Assembly (NCBI GenBank): GCA_964619885.1
Contig: CAZUGA010000032.1
Location: 1 to 54,422, forward strand
Direction: 5' to 3'
Origin: CAZUGA01 sp964619885
GTDB lineage: Bacteria > Pseudomonadota > Gammaproteobacteria > Methylococcales > UBA1147
Length of the DNA: 54,422 nt
Shown here one piece after another: positions 33,993 to 44,107 of this stretch. Within the stretch, counting starts at the first letter, position 1, and every line of letters starts with the position of its first letter. The position numbers and the translations under genes were made by a program. Below the pieces are notes generated by a model. That model ran no database searches. It had not been told where the DNA came from and saw only the letters and a program-made list of their open reading frames with translations.

Positions 33993-36647
33993 ATGCGCGA
34001 CGCCAGCCCAAAAACGATATATCTAAAAGATTATAAACCTCCGTTTTATCTAATCGATACCATTGATCTGGTTGTGATTCTAGACGAATCCGATACGCGT
34101 GTTGTGTCTAAGTTGAGGATCAGAAAAAATCCGGAATGTACGGAAGTTGATGCGCCATTGGAATTATTTGGCGAAGAATTGTTGTTGGATTCGATCCGAT
34201 TGGATGATCGAGAGCTAAAACCGGAAAACTTTCAATGTACGCGTGAAGCGTTGATATTGCCGATTGTCCCCCAGGGAGGACATTTTTCGTTAGAGATAGA
34301 AACGCGCTGTAATCCACGGGCAAATACCGCGCTGGAAGGCTTGTATCTGTCCAACCGGATGTTTTGCACGCAATGCGAAGCACAAGGTTTTCGCAGGATC
34401 ACATATTATCTGGATCGGCCGGATGTGATGGCTGTATTTACGACCACACTCATTGCGGACAAAAGCAGGTTCCCGGTACTTTTGTCCAACGGTAATAAAA
34501 TTGCGCAAGGCGAACTAAAGCATAATAGACATTGGGTTAAATGGGAGGACCCGTTTAAAAAGCCAGCATATTTATTCGCGTTGGTGGGTGGGGAGTTGGA
34601 TTGTGTTGAAGATACTCATACAACACCATCAGGCCGCAATATTGATCTGAAAATATATGTAGAAACGCATGATTTAGATAAATGTGACCATGCCATGCGC
34701 TCGTTAAAAAAAGCAATGTGCTGGGACGAAAAAGTATTCGGGCGGGAATATGATCTTGATCTGTATATGATCGTTGCGGTAAGTCATTTCAACATGGGGG
34801 CGATGGAAAATAAGGGTTTGAATATATTTAATACTAAATATGTTTTGGCACGCCCCGATACTGCGACCGATGCGGACTATGAACATATTGAGGGTGTTAT
34901 TGGGCATGAATATTTTCATAATTGGACCGGCAATCGAATTACTTGCCGGGATTGGTTCCAATTAAGCTTGAAAGAAGGATTAACTGTTTTCCGTGATCAG
35001 GAATTTACCGCCGATCAAACTTCGCGGGGTGTCAAACGCATCAACGATGTAAATATGCTGAGGACGCACCAGTTTGCAGAAGATGCAGGACCATTGGCGC
35101 ACCCGGTTCGCCCCGAAGCTTATATAGAAATCAACAATTTTTATACTCTGACGGTCTATGAAAAAGGAGCCGAAGTAGTACGCATGATACACACGTTGTT
35201 AGGGTCGGAGGGATTTCGCAAGGGAACCGATTTATATTTTCAACGATTTGACGGCCAAGCGGTAACGACCGACGATTTTGTGACAGTGATGGAACAGGCT
35301 AATCAAGTCGAATTAACGCAATTTCGACGTTGGTACAGCCAAGCGGGCACCCCATGCCTTGAAATAATGACAGAATATGATTCTCAAACCGCTAGTTTGG
35401 TTTTGAATGTTGCGCAGAACTGTCCTCCAAGTCCCGGTCAATTGCACAAAGAGCCCTATCACGTTCCTATACGTATCGCTTTACTGGGGCAATCGGGTAA
35501 CGAGTTGCCAATACATTGCGAGGGTGAATCCGGACAGGCTACTGAAACAATCCTCGAAATGACCGAATCTAATCAGCAGTTTAAATTCGAGAATGTCCAC
35601 GAATATCCGCATATATCTATTATGCGTGGGTTTTCTGCACCGGTGAAGCTGATAATGGATCAGAGCCTGGACGAGCTTGCATTTTTGTTGAGGCACGATT
35701 CTGATATGTTTAACCGGTGGGAGGCTGGGCAGCAATTGGCCGGTCAAATCCTTCTTGATCGAATCCAGACGATTCAAAATGGGCAAAAAGCTAACTTGGT
35801 AAGTGAAAAGCTCATCGATGCGTTCCGGGCGTTGCTTGGTCAGGAATGGACCGATTTGTCGTATTTGGCGCTATTGTTGACCCTGCCATCTGAGCGCTAT
35901 ATTAGTGAGCAAATGCCGGTAGTGGACGTAGAGGCAATCTATCAAGCGCGCTGCCAGATTAGAACTGAACTGGCGTTAGAATTGAAAGAATTGATACTGG
36001 AAATTTACCAAAATAATAACCGGGATGAATCGGGATTATTTGATATCGAAACAGTGGGGCGTAGACGTTTAAAGAATACGTGTTTGGCTTATTTGATCGA
36101 GTTAGAAGAGCCGTTCGTATACGATCTTAGTTTAGCGCAGTATAACGCGGCTAAAAATATGACAGATCAATTGGCCTCCTTAGCTTGTATTGTCAATAGC
36201 AATCATCCAGAAAAAAATTCAAGCTTGGATGCTTTTTACCGGCAATGGCAACGAGAAGCGCTGGTAGTGGATAAGTGGTTTAGCCTACAAGCCTCGAGTC
36301 CAGTGTTTGGGAAATTGGAGACCATATTTAAGCTCATGGCGCACCCCGCATTCGATCTCAAGAATCCTAACAGAGTGCGCTCATTGATTGGTGCGTTTTC
36401 GCAAGCTAATTTGCTACAGTTTCACGTTGTTGGTGGCAGAGGCTATGAATTTTTAGCTGATCAAGTGATCTCGCTGAATTTAATCAACCCACAGGTGGCT
36501 TCAAGAATGCTCGGAGCATTCAGCCATTGGCGACGATATGACGAACACAGGCAGCAGACAATGCGTGCCCAACTAAAAAGAATTATCAGTACCGAGAATA
36601 TCTCAAAAGACGTATATGAGATAGCAAATAAAAGTTTGGATTTTTAA
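33993..36647 (+). CDS. Aminopeptidase N
   Basis: An 884-residue M1 zinc metalloprotease that removes N-terminal residues from peptides in the cytoplasm. The substrate-binding GAMEN motif is followed by the zinc site HEYFH (His305, Glu306, His309) with the third ligand Glu328 in LSLKEGLT. Length and the WTGNRITCRDWFQL block match the Escherichia coli PepN subgroup. I start at ATG 33993; TTG 33990 would add one residue. It is the last gene of the degQ-moaB-DUF423-pepN run. Confidence 0.96.
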   Translation: MRDASPKTIYLKDYKPPFYLIDTIDLVVILDESDTRVVSKLRIRKNPECTEVDAPLELFGEELLLDSIRLDDRELKPENFQCTREALILPIVPQGGHFSLEIETRCNPRANTALEGLYLSNRMFCTQCEAQGFRRITYYLDRPDVMAVFTTTLIADKSRFPVLLSNGNKIAQGELKHNRHWVKWEDPFKKPAYLFALVGGELDCVEDTHTTPSGRNIDLKIYVETHDLDKCDHAMRSLKKAMCWDEKVFGREYDLDLYMIVAVSHFNMGAMENKGLNIFNTKYVLARPDTATDADYEHIEGVIGHEYFHNWTGNRITCRDWFQLSLKEGLTVFRDQEFTADQTSRGVKRINDVNMLRTHQFAEDAGPLAHPVRPEAYIEINNFYTLTVYEKGAEVVRMIHTLLGSEGFRKGTDLYFQRFDGQAVTTDDFVTVMEQANQVELTQFRRWYSQAGTPCLEIMTEYDSQTASLVLNVAQNCPPSPGQLHKEPYHVPIRIALLGQSGNELPIHCEGESGQATETILEMTESNQQFKFENVHEYPHISIMRGFSAPVKLIMDQSLDELAFLLRHDSDMFNRWEAGQQLAGQILLDRIQTIQNGQKANLVSEKLIDAFRALLGQEWTDLSYLALLLTLPSERYISEQMPVVDVEAIYQARCQIRTELALELKELILEIYQNNNRDESGLFDIETVGRRRLKNTCLAYLIELEEPFVYDLSLAQYNAAKNMTDQLASLACIVNSNHPEKNSSLDAFYRQWQREALVVDKWFSLQASSPVFGKLETIFKLMAHPAFDLKNPNRVRSLIGAFSQANLLQFHVVGGRGYEFLADQVISLNLINPQVASRMLGAFSHWRRYDEHRQQTMRAQLKRIISTENISKDVYEIANKSLDF

Positions 36648-36922
36648 TAAAACTTGGCTTTGATTGCCTCTGTACAAGAATGCGCGTGAGCCCTGTTGAT
36701 GCAGGCTTTTCGCGAGTTTGCTGTAAATGTGCAACAGTTTATTGATCTCGCGGAGAGGGTGGAATTGTCGTAAACTGAAGCTCGAATTTCGTTCACGTAT
36801 TGCCCCAATGTATTGAACCTGGGGAACGCGTGACCAAGTGCAGCGTCGTCAATCGAGCGTCGAAAACGAAAATTGGTGGCTGTATTCCGAGCCTATCCAT
36901 ACAAAGAATTAATGAGGAAAAT

Positions 36923-39646
36923 ATGCCAAATTGGAAACGCGTACCAGTTTTAATAGGCATCGTATTTGCCGTTCTGGCAATTTGTTACATAGCCTTTTAT
37001 TTTGTCTTTCTAGATCTGGTCGTAGATCTTTGGTGGTTTCAGTCGCTGCAATACGAAGGCTATTTTTGGCTGCGTTTACTTTACCGGTATTTCATTTCCG
37101 GCGGCGTTACATTGTTATTTTTCCTGATATTTTTTATTAACTTCTGGGTCGCATCGCGATATTTGGGGGTAACTCGGTCTACGGTTGTAGAAGGTTCAAT
37201 TACTAAACAGAAGCAATCTCGCGGATTTGTTACCAAGTTTCAAAGCGGCGCACTGGATGTTTATTCGATTATTTCGTTGATTCTCGCGATCATTATTGCG
37301 TTACCGTTCTATGAGCAATGGGAAGAGTCGCTGCTATTTTTGTACGCGCCCAGTACCGGAATTATGGATCCGCTCTATCAAAACGATGTGAGCTTCTATT
37401 TGTTTTCGTTTCCGGTATACCAGCTTATACAAAAAGAATTATTGATCGCATTGTCAGTATTGTTCATTTCGATAGCCGTTCTGTATTGGATTGAACATCG
37501 GGTGATTATTCGTGATCGCAGGCCTTACCCGTTTGGGGTAAAAGTTCATCTTACTGGTTTGATAATGTTAGTTTTTCTTGCCGTTGCCTGGGGGTTTATG
37601 CTGCAGCGGTTCGGATTGCTGTATGTAGATCAACACGAACCGGTATTTTATGGGCCTGGTTTTGTCGAGATTAGATATCATTTACCCTTGATTTGGACAG
37701 CGTTAACGACTTTTCTTGCGACGGCTTTGTCGGCGATCGTCCTGATTCACAGTCATGGTTCTCGGGGGAAGCGCCCTTTGATTGCGTTCTCTGTGCTATT
37801 TGCGGTTTCGCTGGCTCTGAGGCACATACCCTTTATTCCTGACGCAATCGACAAATTAATTGTTCAACCCAACCCGGTTAAGGCTGAAAAGTCTTTTATG
37901 GAAAATAATATCACCGCGACCGTGGATGCCTATGATTTGGTCGATGTGAAGACTTTGGAGTTCGAGGTTACACCGAACCCCGAAGATGACCTTTCAGGAT
38001 GGGTTAATAAGGAACATTTACAGAACATTCCGGTATGGGACCGAGAGCTTTTGGACGATGTGTATAACCAGTTACAGGGAATTCGACCGTATTACCGCTT
38101 TTTGGCCGTTGATGAGGATCGTTACCTGATTAATGACCATATTCAACAGGTCAATTTGGGTGCCCGTGAGATGAATATCTCTAAATTACCGCAAGAGGCG
38201 AAAAACTGGGAAAACACTCATTTGCGGTATACCCACGGCTTTGCTGGCGTTATGACACCGGCGGCACAAGATGGCGGCCAACCGATCGACTGGTATTTAC
38301 GCGACCTGAATCTTCATTCCAGTATTGGTTTGAAGGTCGAGAATCCCGATATTTACTACGGTATGGAAAAATATGGATATGCAATTGTTCCCAATGAGTT
38401 GAATATTGTTGATATTTCAGGAACTAGTTCAGAAGCTTCCAAAAATTATTCTGGTAGTGGCGGGATCCCGATTCGCTCCTGGTTCAGAAAATTATTGTTC
38501 GCGGTGTACTACAAAGAAAAAAATATATTCTTTTCAAGAAGTATTAGTGATCAAAGTCATATGCTACTACGGCGTAATGTTCGAAAACGTGTACAGACTA
38601 TGGCGCCGTATTTGGCATTGGATAATGATCCCTATTTAGTTGTAACAGATCAGAATTTTTATTGGATCTTGGATGCATACACGGTTTCTAATCACTACCC
38701 AATATCTAAACCAACGGTTTCGAATTTTAAAACGAGTGGCAACCTTAAAGGGCAGCAAATCAATTACATTAGAAATTCGGTCAAAGTTGTTGTAGATGCA
38801 TATAGCGGTTCGGTAGATTTTTATATTGCGGATCCGGATGATCCGATTATCAAAGCCTATCATAGCGCCTATCCAGGCGTTTTTAAGCGTTTGGATGAAA
38901 TTCCTAAAGTACTGAAATCTCACCTTAGATATCCACGGGACATTTTTTATTATCAGATGGGAATTTACTCGAAATATCATCAAATTCAGCCGGAATTGTT
39001 CTATCAACAGGCAGAAACCTGGAGTTTTCCATCGGTAGAATCAGTGCCTGTGAAACCCTATTTTTTAACAACTGAAATCGAAGGTTGTCCTGAGTTGGAT
39101 AAATTTATTTTGATAGAGCCAATGACACCAATCAAGCGGGATAATTTGAGTGTTCTTGCGATTGCGGGATCTCTGGATTTCGAATCCTGTGGGGTCGCGT
39201 ACGCAAATAAGATTGCAGTATACAAGTTTCGCAAGGATGTTCAGGTTGACGGACCGGCACAAATCAGTGCATTGATCGATCAAGATCCTGTTATTTCAGA
39301 ACAATTCACACTTTGGGATCAACATGGCTCAAAGGTGACACGGGGAAGGATGGTTATCATGCCATTGGGGCATTCTGTTTTATACGTGCAACCGATCTAT
39401 TTAATTTCGACCAATGTCAGGATTCCGGAATTGGCCAGGGTAATCGTTTCCATGGGTAACGAGGTTGTCATGGACAAGACACTGGAAAATGCGTTTGCGG
39501 GTTTGGAGGCAAAACTAAGACGAAACAGTCAGCGCCAACACAATCAAGATATGGTGCCATCGGAAGCGCCAGTGCTCCAAGGTTTGGGGCCAAGTGATCA
39601 ATCGAAAACTGTGGAAAGTCCAGCAGCTACCCGTGGCCCACATTAG
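36923..39646 (+). CDS. UPF0182 family membrane protein
   Basis: A 907-residue integral membrane protein of UPF0182. About seven N-terminal helices (residues 5-300, for example VPVLIGIVFAVLAICYIAF) precede a large extracytoplasmic region with family blocks such as LVDVKTLEFEVTPNPEDD and DPYLVVTDQNFYWILDAYT. The tail is Gln/Ser/Pro-rich. The function is unknown. I prefer ATG 36923, with GAGGAAA upstream and the hydrophobic N-terminus, over the upstream start at 36800, which would add 41 unconserved residues. Confidence 0.92.
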   Translation: MPNWKRVPVLIGIVFAVLAICYIAFYFVFLDLVVDLWWFQSLQYEGYFWLRLLYRYFISGGVTLLFFLIFFINFWVASRYLGVTRSTVVEGSITKQKQSRGFVTKFQSGALDVYSIISLILAIIIALPFYEQWEESLLFLYAPSTGIMDPLYQNDVSFYLFSFPVYQLIQKELLIALSVLFISIAVLYWIEHRVIIRDRRPYPFGVKVHLTGLIMLVFLAVAWGFMLQRFGLLYVDQHEPVFYGPGFVEIRYHLPLIWTALTTFLATALSAIVLIHSHGSRGKRPLIAFSVLFAVSLALRHIPFIPDAIDKLIVQPNPVKAEKSFMENNITATVDAYDLVDVKTLEFEVTPNPEDDLSGWVNKEHLQNIPVWDRELLDDVYNQLQGIRPYYRFLAVDEDRYLINDHIQQVNLGAREMNISKLPQEAKNWENTHLRYTHGFAGVMTPAAQDGGQPIDWYLRDLNLHSSIGLKVENPDIYYGMEKYGYAIVPNELNIVDISGTSSEASKNYSGSGGIPIRSWFRKLLFAVYYKEKNIFFSRSISDQSHMLLRRNVRKRVQTMAPYLALDNDPYLVVTDQNFYWILDAYTVSNHYPISKPTVSNFKTSGNLKGQQINYIRNSVKVVVDAYSGSVDFYIADPDDPIIKAYHSAYPGVFKRLDEIPKVLKSHLRYPRDIFYYQMGIYSKYHQIQPELFYQQAETWSFPSVESVPVKPYFLTTEIEGCPELDKFILIEPMTPIKRDNLSVLAIAGSLDFESCGVAYANKIAVYKFRKDVQVDGPAQISALIDQDPVISEQFTLWDQHGSKVTRGRMVIMPLGHSVLYVQPIYLISTNVRIPELARVIVSMGNEVVMDKTLENAFAGLEAKLRRNSQRQHNQDMVPSEAPVLQGLGPSDQSKTVESPAATRGPH

Positions 39647-39737
39647 AATTCAACCAAGGCGAAATGATAGCACTCTGGGGTTTGGGCTTTAATAATTCGC
39701 CCTAATTTTCGCTTTGCGTACCTTTTCGTGCGGGGGA

Positions 39738-39780
39738 TAATCAGGTGTAAATTCTAATTACTAGAACGCACACCTGATTA
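39738..39780. terminator. Hairpin between convergent UPF0182 and rsd genes
   Basis: An 11-bp inverted repeat, TAATCAGGTGT (39738-39748) with ACACCTGATTA (39770-39780). An inner TTCTA/TAGAA stem lies in the loop. There is no strong T-run, so it may be a bidirectional but weak terminator. Confidence 0.4.
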
Positions 39781-39877
39781 TGACTACTAGATTAAATTTG
39801 GTTACGATAGATTTGAAACAGCCTTAAGACTTTACAAGCTTTTTCTAGCTTGTTTCAGTTGAAATTAGCTTTATGCA

Positions 39878-40324
39878 CTAGGCGACCATTGTTTCGATCA
39901 ATTGATCTTCAAGTTCTATCCGCTTGGCGAGATCTTCACCCAATGTCGAAAGATCGTTCGATAAATTTTTTAATACATCATCGCCGTTAAGCTTTTCGTA
40001 TTTATCATTAAATTCGATGGCACTGTCCGTTGCTTCGGCAATAGCTGGGTAAATTCTTTCTGCAATTTGAATAACTTTGGTGCGTCGTTCTTTACCGTTG
40101 GTGATTCGTTGGTAAATGCCAAAATGGCCTAGCGAAATATAGTCGACCAAGACCTGACAAAAATCTTGCAGTAAGGATTTAACCGGTTTCTCAGGTGTAA
40201 ACGGTTTAAGACCGGCAACCGAGCAATATAACGACCAGACCTGTTGTCGCTCCTGCAATAGTTCGGTTATCATCGCTTGGGTTTGGTTGCGGCGTTCCGC
40301 ACTGGAGAATTCTTCAATCGACAT
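39878..40324 (-). CDS. Rsd/AlgQ family anti-sigma-70 regulator
   Basis: A 148-residue helical protein of the Rsd/AlgQ family, which binds region 4 of the house-keeping sigma factor and shifts polymerase to alternative sigmas. Typical segments are RRNQTQAMITELLQERQQVW, LQDFCQVLVDYISLGHFGIY and RIYPAIAEATDSAIEFNDKY. Expected length. ATG 40324 follows AAAAGGA at a normal distance. It is transcribed alone, convergent with UPF0182. Confidence 0.93.
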   Translation of the reverse strand: MSIEEFSSAERRNQTQAMITELLQERQQVWSLYCSVAGLKPFTPEKPVKSLLQDFCQVLVDYISLGHFGIYQRITNGKERRTKVIQIAERIYPAIAEATDSAIEFNDKYEKLNGDDVLKNLSNDLSTLGEDLAKRIELEDQLIETMVA

Positions 40325-40575
40325 GGTATTCCTTTTAAAAATTTAACGGATTCCTGAAAATTCAACCCTATAAACTAACTGGGCACCACTACACAGTAAG
40401 TTTAGCGCGAGCTGCAATTTTTGCATATAAACCCCAATTGAAACCAATTCGGGCTGATTTTGCAGGGTATACTTTATGCGAAAATCGATTAGACAACAAT
40501 GCCTTGTTTTTTCGGAGGATTTGTTTACGCGCATTGCCCCGATAGTGGTTAATATTTTAGTGAAATAATACAACG

Positions 40576-41409
40576 TTGAGTCACTCAATTTCGGTAGTGA
40601 TACCGACATATAACCGAGCTGGGCCGCTCAGACGAGCCTTGTATTCAGTGTTTGCCCAAACCTATTCTGTAGATGACGTATATGTCATTGATGACGGGTC
40701 TGTCGATGACACCGCTTGTATGATTGATCGTTTCTACCCCCAAGTGAAATATATTTACCAGAATAACGGAGGGGTCAGTAGTGCCAGGAATCTAGGGATC
40801 AGGCACGCGAAAAGCGATTGGATTGCGCTTTTGGATTCTGATGATGAGTGGTTACCGAACAAGTTGGAGAGTCAGATATTGGAACACCAGGCAAATCCCG
40901 AGATCAGAATCTCCCATACCGACGAAATTTGGGTCAGAAATGGAATCAGGGTAAACCCCAAAAAAAAGCACGCCAAACAGGGCGGATGGATTTTTCAAAA
41001 TTGTTTGCCTTTATGTGCAATGTCACCTTCTTCAGTTCTAATTCACCGTACGTTATTTGAGCAGGTTGGGTTGTTCGACGAATTAATGCCAGCTTGTGAA
41101 GATTACGATCTTTGGTTGCGGATCTGTTCTAGATTTCCAGTTCTTTACCTAAGTATGCCGTTATTGGTCAAGCATGGTGGCCATAGCGACCAATTGTCTA
41201 GAAAGTATTGGGGCATGGACCGATTTAGAATACGGGCGTTACAGCGTGTATTGGCGCAGGACTATTTAGCTGTCAATGATCGCCGAGCCGCCCGCGAAAT
41301 GTTGCGAACTAAAGCAACAGTTTATGCCAATGGGGCCCGGAAGCGAGATAAACTGAAAGAAGCTGTTAAATACGAAGCCATTTGCCAGCAATACTCAGAT
41401 TTAACCTAG
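40576..41409 (+). CDS. Family 2 glycosyltransferase
   Basis: A 277-residue GT-A fold transferase that moves a sugar from a nucleotide donor. It begins SISVVIPTYNRAGPLRRAL, then DDGSVDDT, GGVSSARNLGIRHAKSDW and the metal-binding LDSDDEW. It has no membrane helix. The start is TTG 40576, placed so that the beta-strand SVVIPTYNR is kept; there is no good ribosome-binding site. Donor and acceptor cannot be told. The nucleosidase-like gene starts 12 bp after its stop, so the pair is likely co-transcribed. Confidence 0.88.
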   Translation: MSHSISVVIPTYNRAGPLRRALYSVFAQTYSVDDVYVIDDGSVDDTACMIDRFYPQVKYIYQNNGGVSSARNLGIRHAKSDWIALLDSDDEWLPNKLESQILEHQANPEIRISHTDEIWVRNGIRVNPKKKHAKQGGWIFQNCLPLCAMSPSSVLIHRTLFEQVGLFDELMPACEDYDLWLRICSRFPVLYLSMPLLVKHGGHSDQLSRKYWGMDRFRIRALQRVLAQDYLAVNDRRAAREMLRTKATVYANGARKRDKLKEAVKYEAICQQYSDLT

Positions 41410-41421
41410 TTGTTAAAAAAT

Positions 41422-42228
41422 ATGATCCACATTCTGACTGCGTTGCAATGCGAGGCAAAACCGCTGAAAATCCGTTATCGGTTGAGCCGATTGATGGACG
41501 AACAGGCATTCGATGTATATCGGAACGATGATTTGACCTTAACGGTAAGCGGTGTTGGGAAAACCGCGATGGCCGCAGCGACCGCATACACCTACGCTTT
41601 ATTCGGCAAAAATGGCTTGTCTACTTGGCTGAATATTGGGATAGCAGGTCATTCTAGCTACACGCCAGGTCGCGTTTTTATTGCGAACAAAATTATTGAT
41701 GAGGATAAAGGGAAACATTGGTTTCCACCTTTGATCTATAGCCCACCGTGTCCGACAGAGTCGCTTAGAACTGTTTCAAAACCGGAGTTTGCTTATAAAA
41801 AAACGGATTTATACGATATGGAAGCCGCCGGGTTTTACGAAACCGCAACTAGATTTGCAACCGGAGAATTGATTCAATGTTTAAAAATAGTTTCGGACAA
41901 TAAACGGTCGGACAAGGCACCTCTTAGCGCCCGTTTCGTTGCGGATTTAATAGGTCGGCATCTAGAGACGGTTGATACCCTGGTTGAGCTTCAACGTGGT
42001 CTAGCCCGCTTGCTTGAAGAACCTGAGCCGCCGCAATTGTCGACGATAACGCAGCGGTGGCATTTTAGCACTGAGCAACGACGCCAGCTAACCCAGTTAT
42101 TGAATAGGTGGGAGTTATTGTCATCCGGTCAAGGGCTGGATATTCAGAGTCAGCCTTGTTCGGCAAGTGCCAAGATGGTATTGCGCTGGGTGCGCGAACA
42201 AGTAGAACAACTTCCTGTTGCGCTTTAA
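41422..42228 (+). CDS. MTA/SAH nucleosidase-like phosphorylase-family protein
   Basis: A 268-residue protein. Residues 1-185 resemble the nucleoside phosphorylase fold of 5'-methylthioadenosine/S-adenosylhomocysteine nucleosidases: HILTALQCEAKPL, SGVGKTAMAAAT, NIGIAGH, the ribose-binding YDMEAAGF and the catalytic-type VSDNK. The last 80 residues (QRWHFSTEQRRQL onward) are an extra helical tail of unknown role. The substrate is not certain. I choose ATG 41422 over TTG 41410 because MIHILTALQCEA is the conserved start. It is paired with a glycosyltransferase gene. Confidence 0.75.
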   Translation: MIHILTALQCEAKPLKIRYRLSRLMDEQAFDVYRNDDLTLTVSGVGKTAMAAATAYTYALFGKNGLSTWLNIGIAGHSSYTPGRVFIANKIIDEDKGKHWFPPLIYSPPCPTESLRTVSKPEFAYKKTDLYDMEAAGFYETATRFATGELIQCLKIVSDNKRSDKAPLSARFVADLIGRHLETVDTLVELQRGLARLLEEPEPPQLSTITQRWHFSTEQRRQLTQLLNRWELLSSGQGLDIQSQPCSASAKMVLRWVREQVEQLPVAL

Positions 42229-42245
42229 TTTGCTGTTTTCTATCG

Positions 42246-42935
42246 CTATTTCTTCGGATTGCGCGGGCCGAATATATCGGTTCCAATTCTGACTATAGTT
42301 GCGCCTTCAAAAATTGCCGCTTCCATATCTCCAGACATGCCCATGGACAATGTGTCCAGTGAGAGTCCCCGTCGATTCAGCGATTCCAATTTTGCATGGA
42401 GTGCTTGAAAAGGTTTGCGCTGCTCATCAAAATTCAGATGTGTTGCTGGGATAGCCATCAAACCACGCAGTTTCAGATTGGGTAGTTCGGCAATTGACAA
42501 TGCCAGTTCTTCGAGATGGGCCGGATTGACACCGGATTTACTTTTCTCTTCGCTGATATTGACCTGTACGCAAATATTCAGTTTCGGCAAGGTTGGTGGA
42601 CGTTGGTCGCTTAATCGACGCGCAATTTTCAATCGATCGACACTGTGGACCCAGGAAAAATTCTGGGCGATAGCCTGTGTCTTGTTCGATTGCAAAGGTC
42701 CGATGAAATGCCAGCTAAAATTATAGTGTGCCAACGAACGCTGTTTAGCGATAGCCTCCTGAAGGTAATTTTCTCCTATATGGCGTTGGCCTTGCTTGTA
42801 AAGCGCGACTAGTTGTTCTGGGGGGCGTGTTTTGCTGACCGCTAATAATAATACGGAGCCAGGTTTGCGTTTGGCATTTTGTTCAGCAGTGCTAATCCTA
42901 GCCCTCACTTTTGCTAGCTTGTCGGAATTTGGCAT
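42246..42935 (-). CDS. PLP homeostasis protein YggS
   Basis: A 229-residue alanine-racemase-like barrel (PLPBP/YggS) that carries pyridoxal phosphate and balances cellular PLP. Key blocks are LLAVSKTRPPEQL with the PLP Lys, HIGENYLQEA, WHFIGPLQSNK, VNISEEKSKSG and LSMGMSGDMEAAI. It is divergent from pilT, the usual gammaproteobacterial arrangement. Confidence 0.95.
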   Translation of the reverse strand: MPNSDKLAKVRARISTAEQNAKRKPGSVLLLAVSKTRPPEQLVALYKQGQRHIGENYLQEAIAKQRSLAHYNFSWHFIGPLQSNKTQAIAQNFSWVHSVDRLKIARRLSDQRPPTLPKLNICVQVNISEEKSKSGVNPAHLEELALSIAELPNLKLRGLMAIPATHLNFDEQRKPFQALHAKLESLNRRGLSLDTLSMGMSGDMEAAIFEGATIVRIGTDIFGPRNPKK

Positions 42936-42954
42936 CGTTTTGAAATCGTTTGGC

Positions 42955-42960
42955 TATAAT
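42955..42960 (+). promoter_or_regulatory. Perfect -10 hexamer upstream of pilT
   Basis: TATAAT at 42955-42960 lies 63 bp before the pilT start, inside TTGGCTATAATT. The same 12-mer occurs upstream of rpmB (about 25309-25320). No good -35 lies 16-18 bp upstream, so I treat this as a probable but unproven promoter element. Confidence 0.45.
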
Positions 42961-43023
42961 TGCTAAAAGGTTACCCGACCGACCCAAATAAACATACTTA
43001 AAATTTAAACGATAGAGGTTCTA

Positions 43024-44058
43024 ATGGATATTGCTGAACTACTCGCCTTTTCTGTAAAAAACGATGCGTCAGATCTGCACTTATCTGCCGGTTTACCGCC
43101 GATGATTCGGGTCGATGGGGATATTCGCCGTATCAACGTGCCGGCACTGGAGCATAAAGAAGTCCATGCTTTGGTTTACGATATCATGAATGATAAGCAA
43201 CGAAAGGATTTCGAGGAGTTTTTCGAAACCGATTTTTCGTTTGAATTACCGGGTGTAGCGCGGTTTCGTGTCAATGCTTTTAATCAAGGTAGGGGTGCTG
43301 CCGCGGTATTTAGAACGATTCCATCGAAGGTTCTTTCCCTGGAAGATTTGAATTGCCCAAAATTTTTCAAAGAAGTTACGCAAAAGCACCGAGGCATTAT
43401 TTTGGTGACAGGGCCTACGGGTTCGGGTAAATCTACCACGTTGGCGGCGATGATAGATTACATCAACACCAATGATTATGCCCACATATTGACGGTAGAG
43501 GATCCCATCGAATTCGTTCATCAAAGCAAAAAATGTTTGATCAACCAACGAGAGGTTCACCGGGATACTCATGGATTCAACGAAGCCCTTCGTTCAGCGT
43601 TGCGTGAAGATCCCGATGTGATATTGGTCGGTGAGTTACGCGATTTGGAAACCATTCGTTTGGCGCTAACCGCGGCTGAAACTGGTCACCTGGTATTTGG
43701 AACGTTGCACACATCATCTGCAGCAAAAACAATTGATAGAATTATCGATGTATTCCCCGCTGCGGAAAAAGCTATGATTCGGTCGATGTTATCGGAGTCG
43801 CTACAAACGGTTATTTCGCAAACTTTGTTGAAGAAGATTGGTGGTGGGCGCCTGGCCGCGCACGAAATAATGGTCGGTACCCCGGCGATCAGAAATCTGA
43901 TCCGAGAGGATAAAGTCGCGCAAATGTATTCAGCGATCCAAACCGGACGTAAAGAAGGAATGCAGACCCTGGACCAGAATTTACTGGACCTGGTTGAGAA
44001 AGGTTTGATTACCCGTCAAACTGCGAAATCAAGAGCTATTAACAAAACCGCGTTTTGA
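43024..44058 (+). CDS. Type IV pilus retraction ATPase PilT
   Basis: A 344-residue hexameric ATPase that depolymerises type IV pili for twitching. It has the N-terminal start MDIAELLAFSVKNDASDLHL, Walker A GPTGSGKST with Lys136, the Asp box and Walker B DPDVILVGELRD, and the His box TGHLVFGTLHTSSA. The PilT-specific AIRNLIREDKVAQMYS segment near the C-terminus separates it from PilB. AGAGGTT lies upstream of ATG 43024. The pilU gene follows after 49 bp. Confidence 0.98.
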   Translation: MDIAELLAFSVKNDASDLHLSAGLPPMIRVDGDIRRINVPALEHKEVHALVYDIMNDKQRKDFEEFFETDFSFELPGVARFRVNAFNQGRGAAAVFRTIPSKVLSLEDLNCPKFFKEVTQKHRGIILVTGPTGSGKSTTLAAMIDYINTNDYAHILTVEDPIEFVHQSKKCLINQREVHRDTHGFNEALRSALREDPDVILVGELRDLETIRLALTAAETGHLVFGTLHTSSAAKTIDRIIDVFPAAEKAMIRSMLSESLQTVISQTLLKKIGGGRLAAHEIMVGTPAIRNLIREDKVAQMYSAIQTGRKEGMQTLDQNLLDLVEKGLITRQTAKSRAINKTAF

Positions 44059-44107
44059 TTGTTAAATATCATGCCTAGAAAAAATTTACTTAGCCGAGGA
44101 TTGATCA

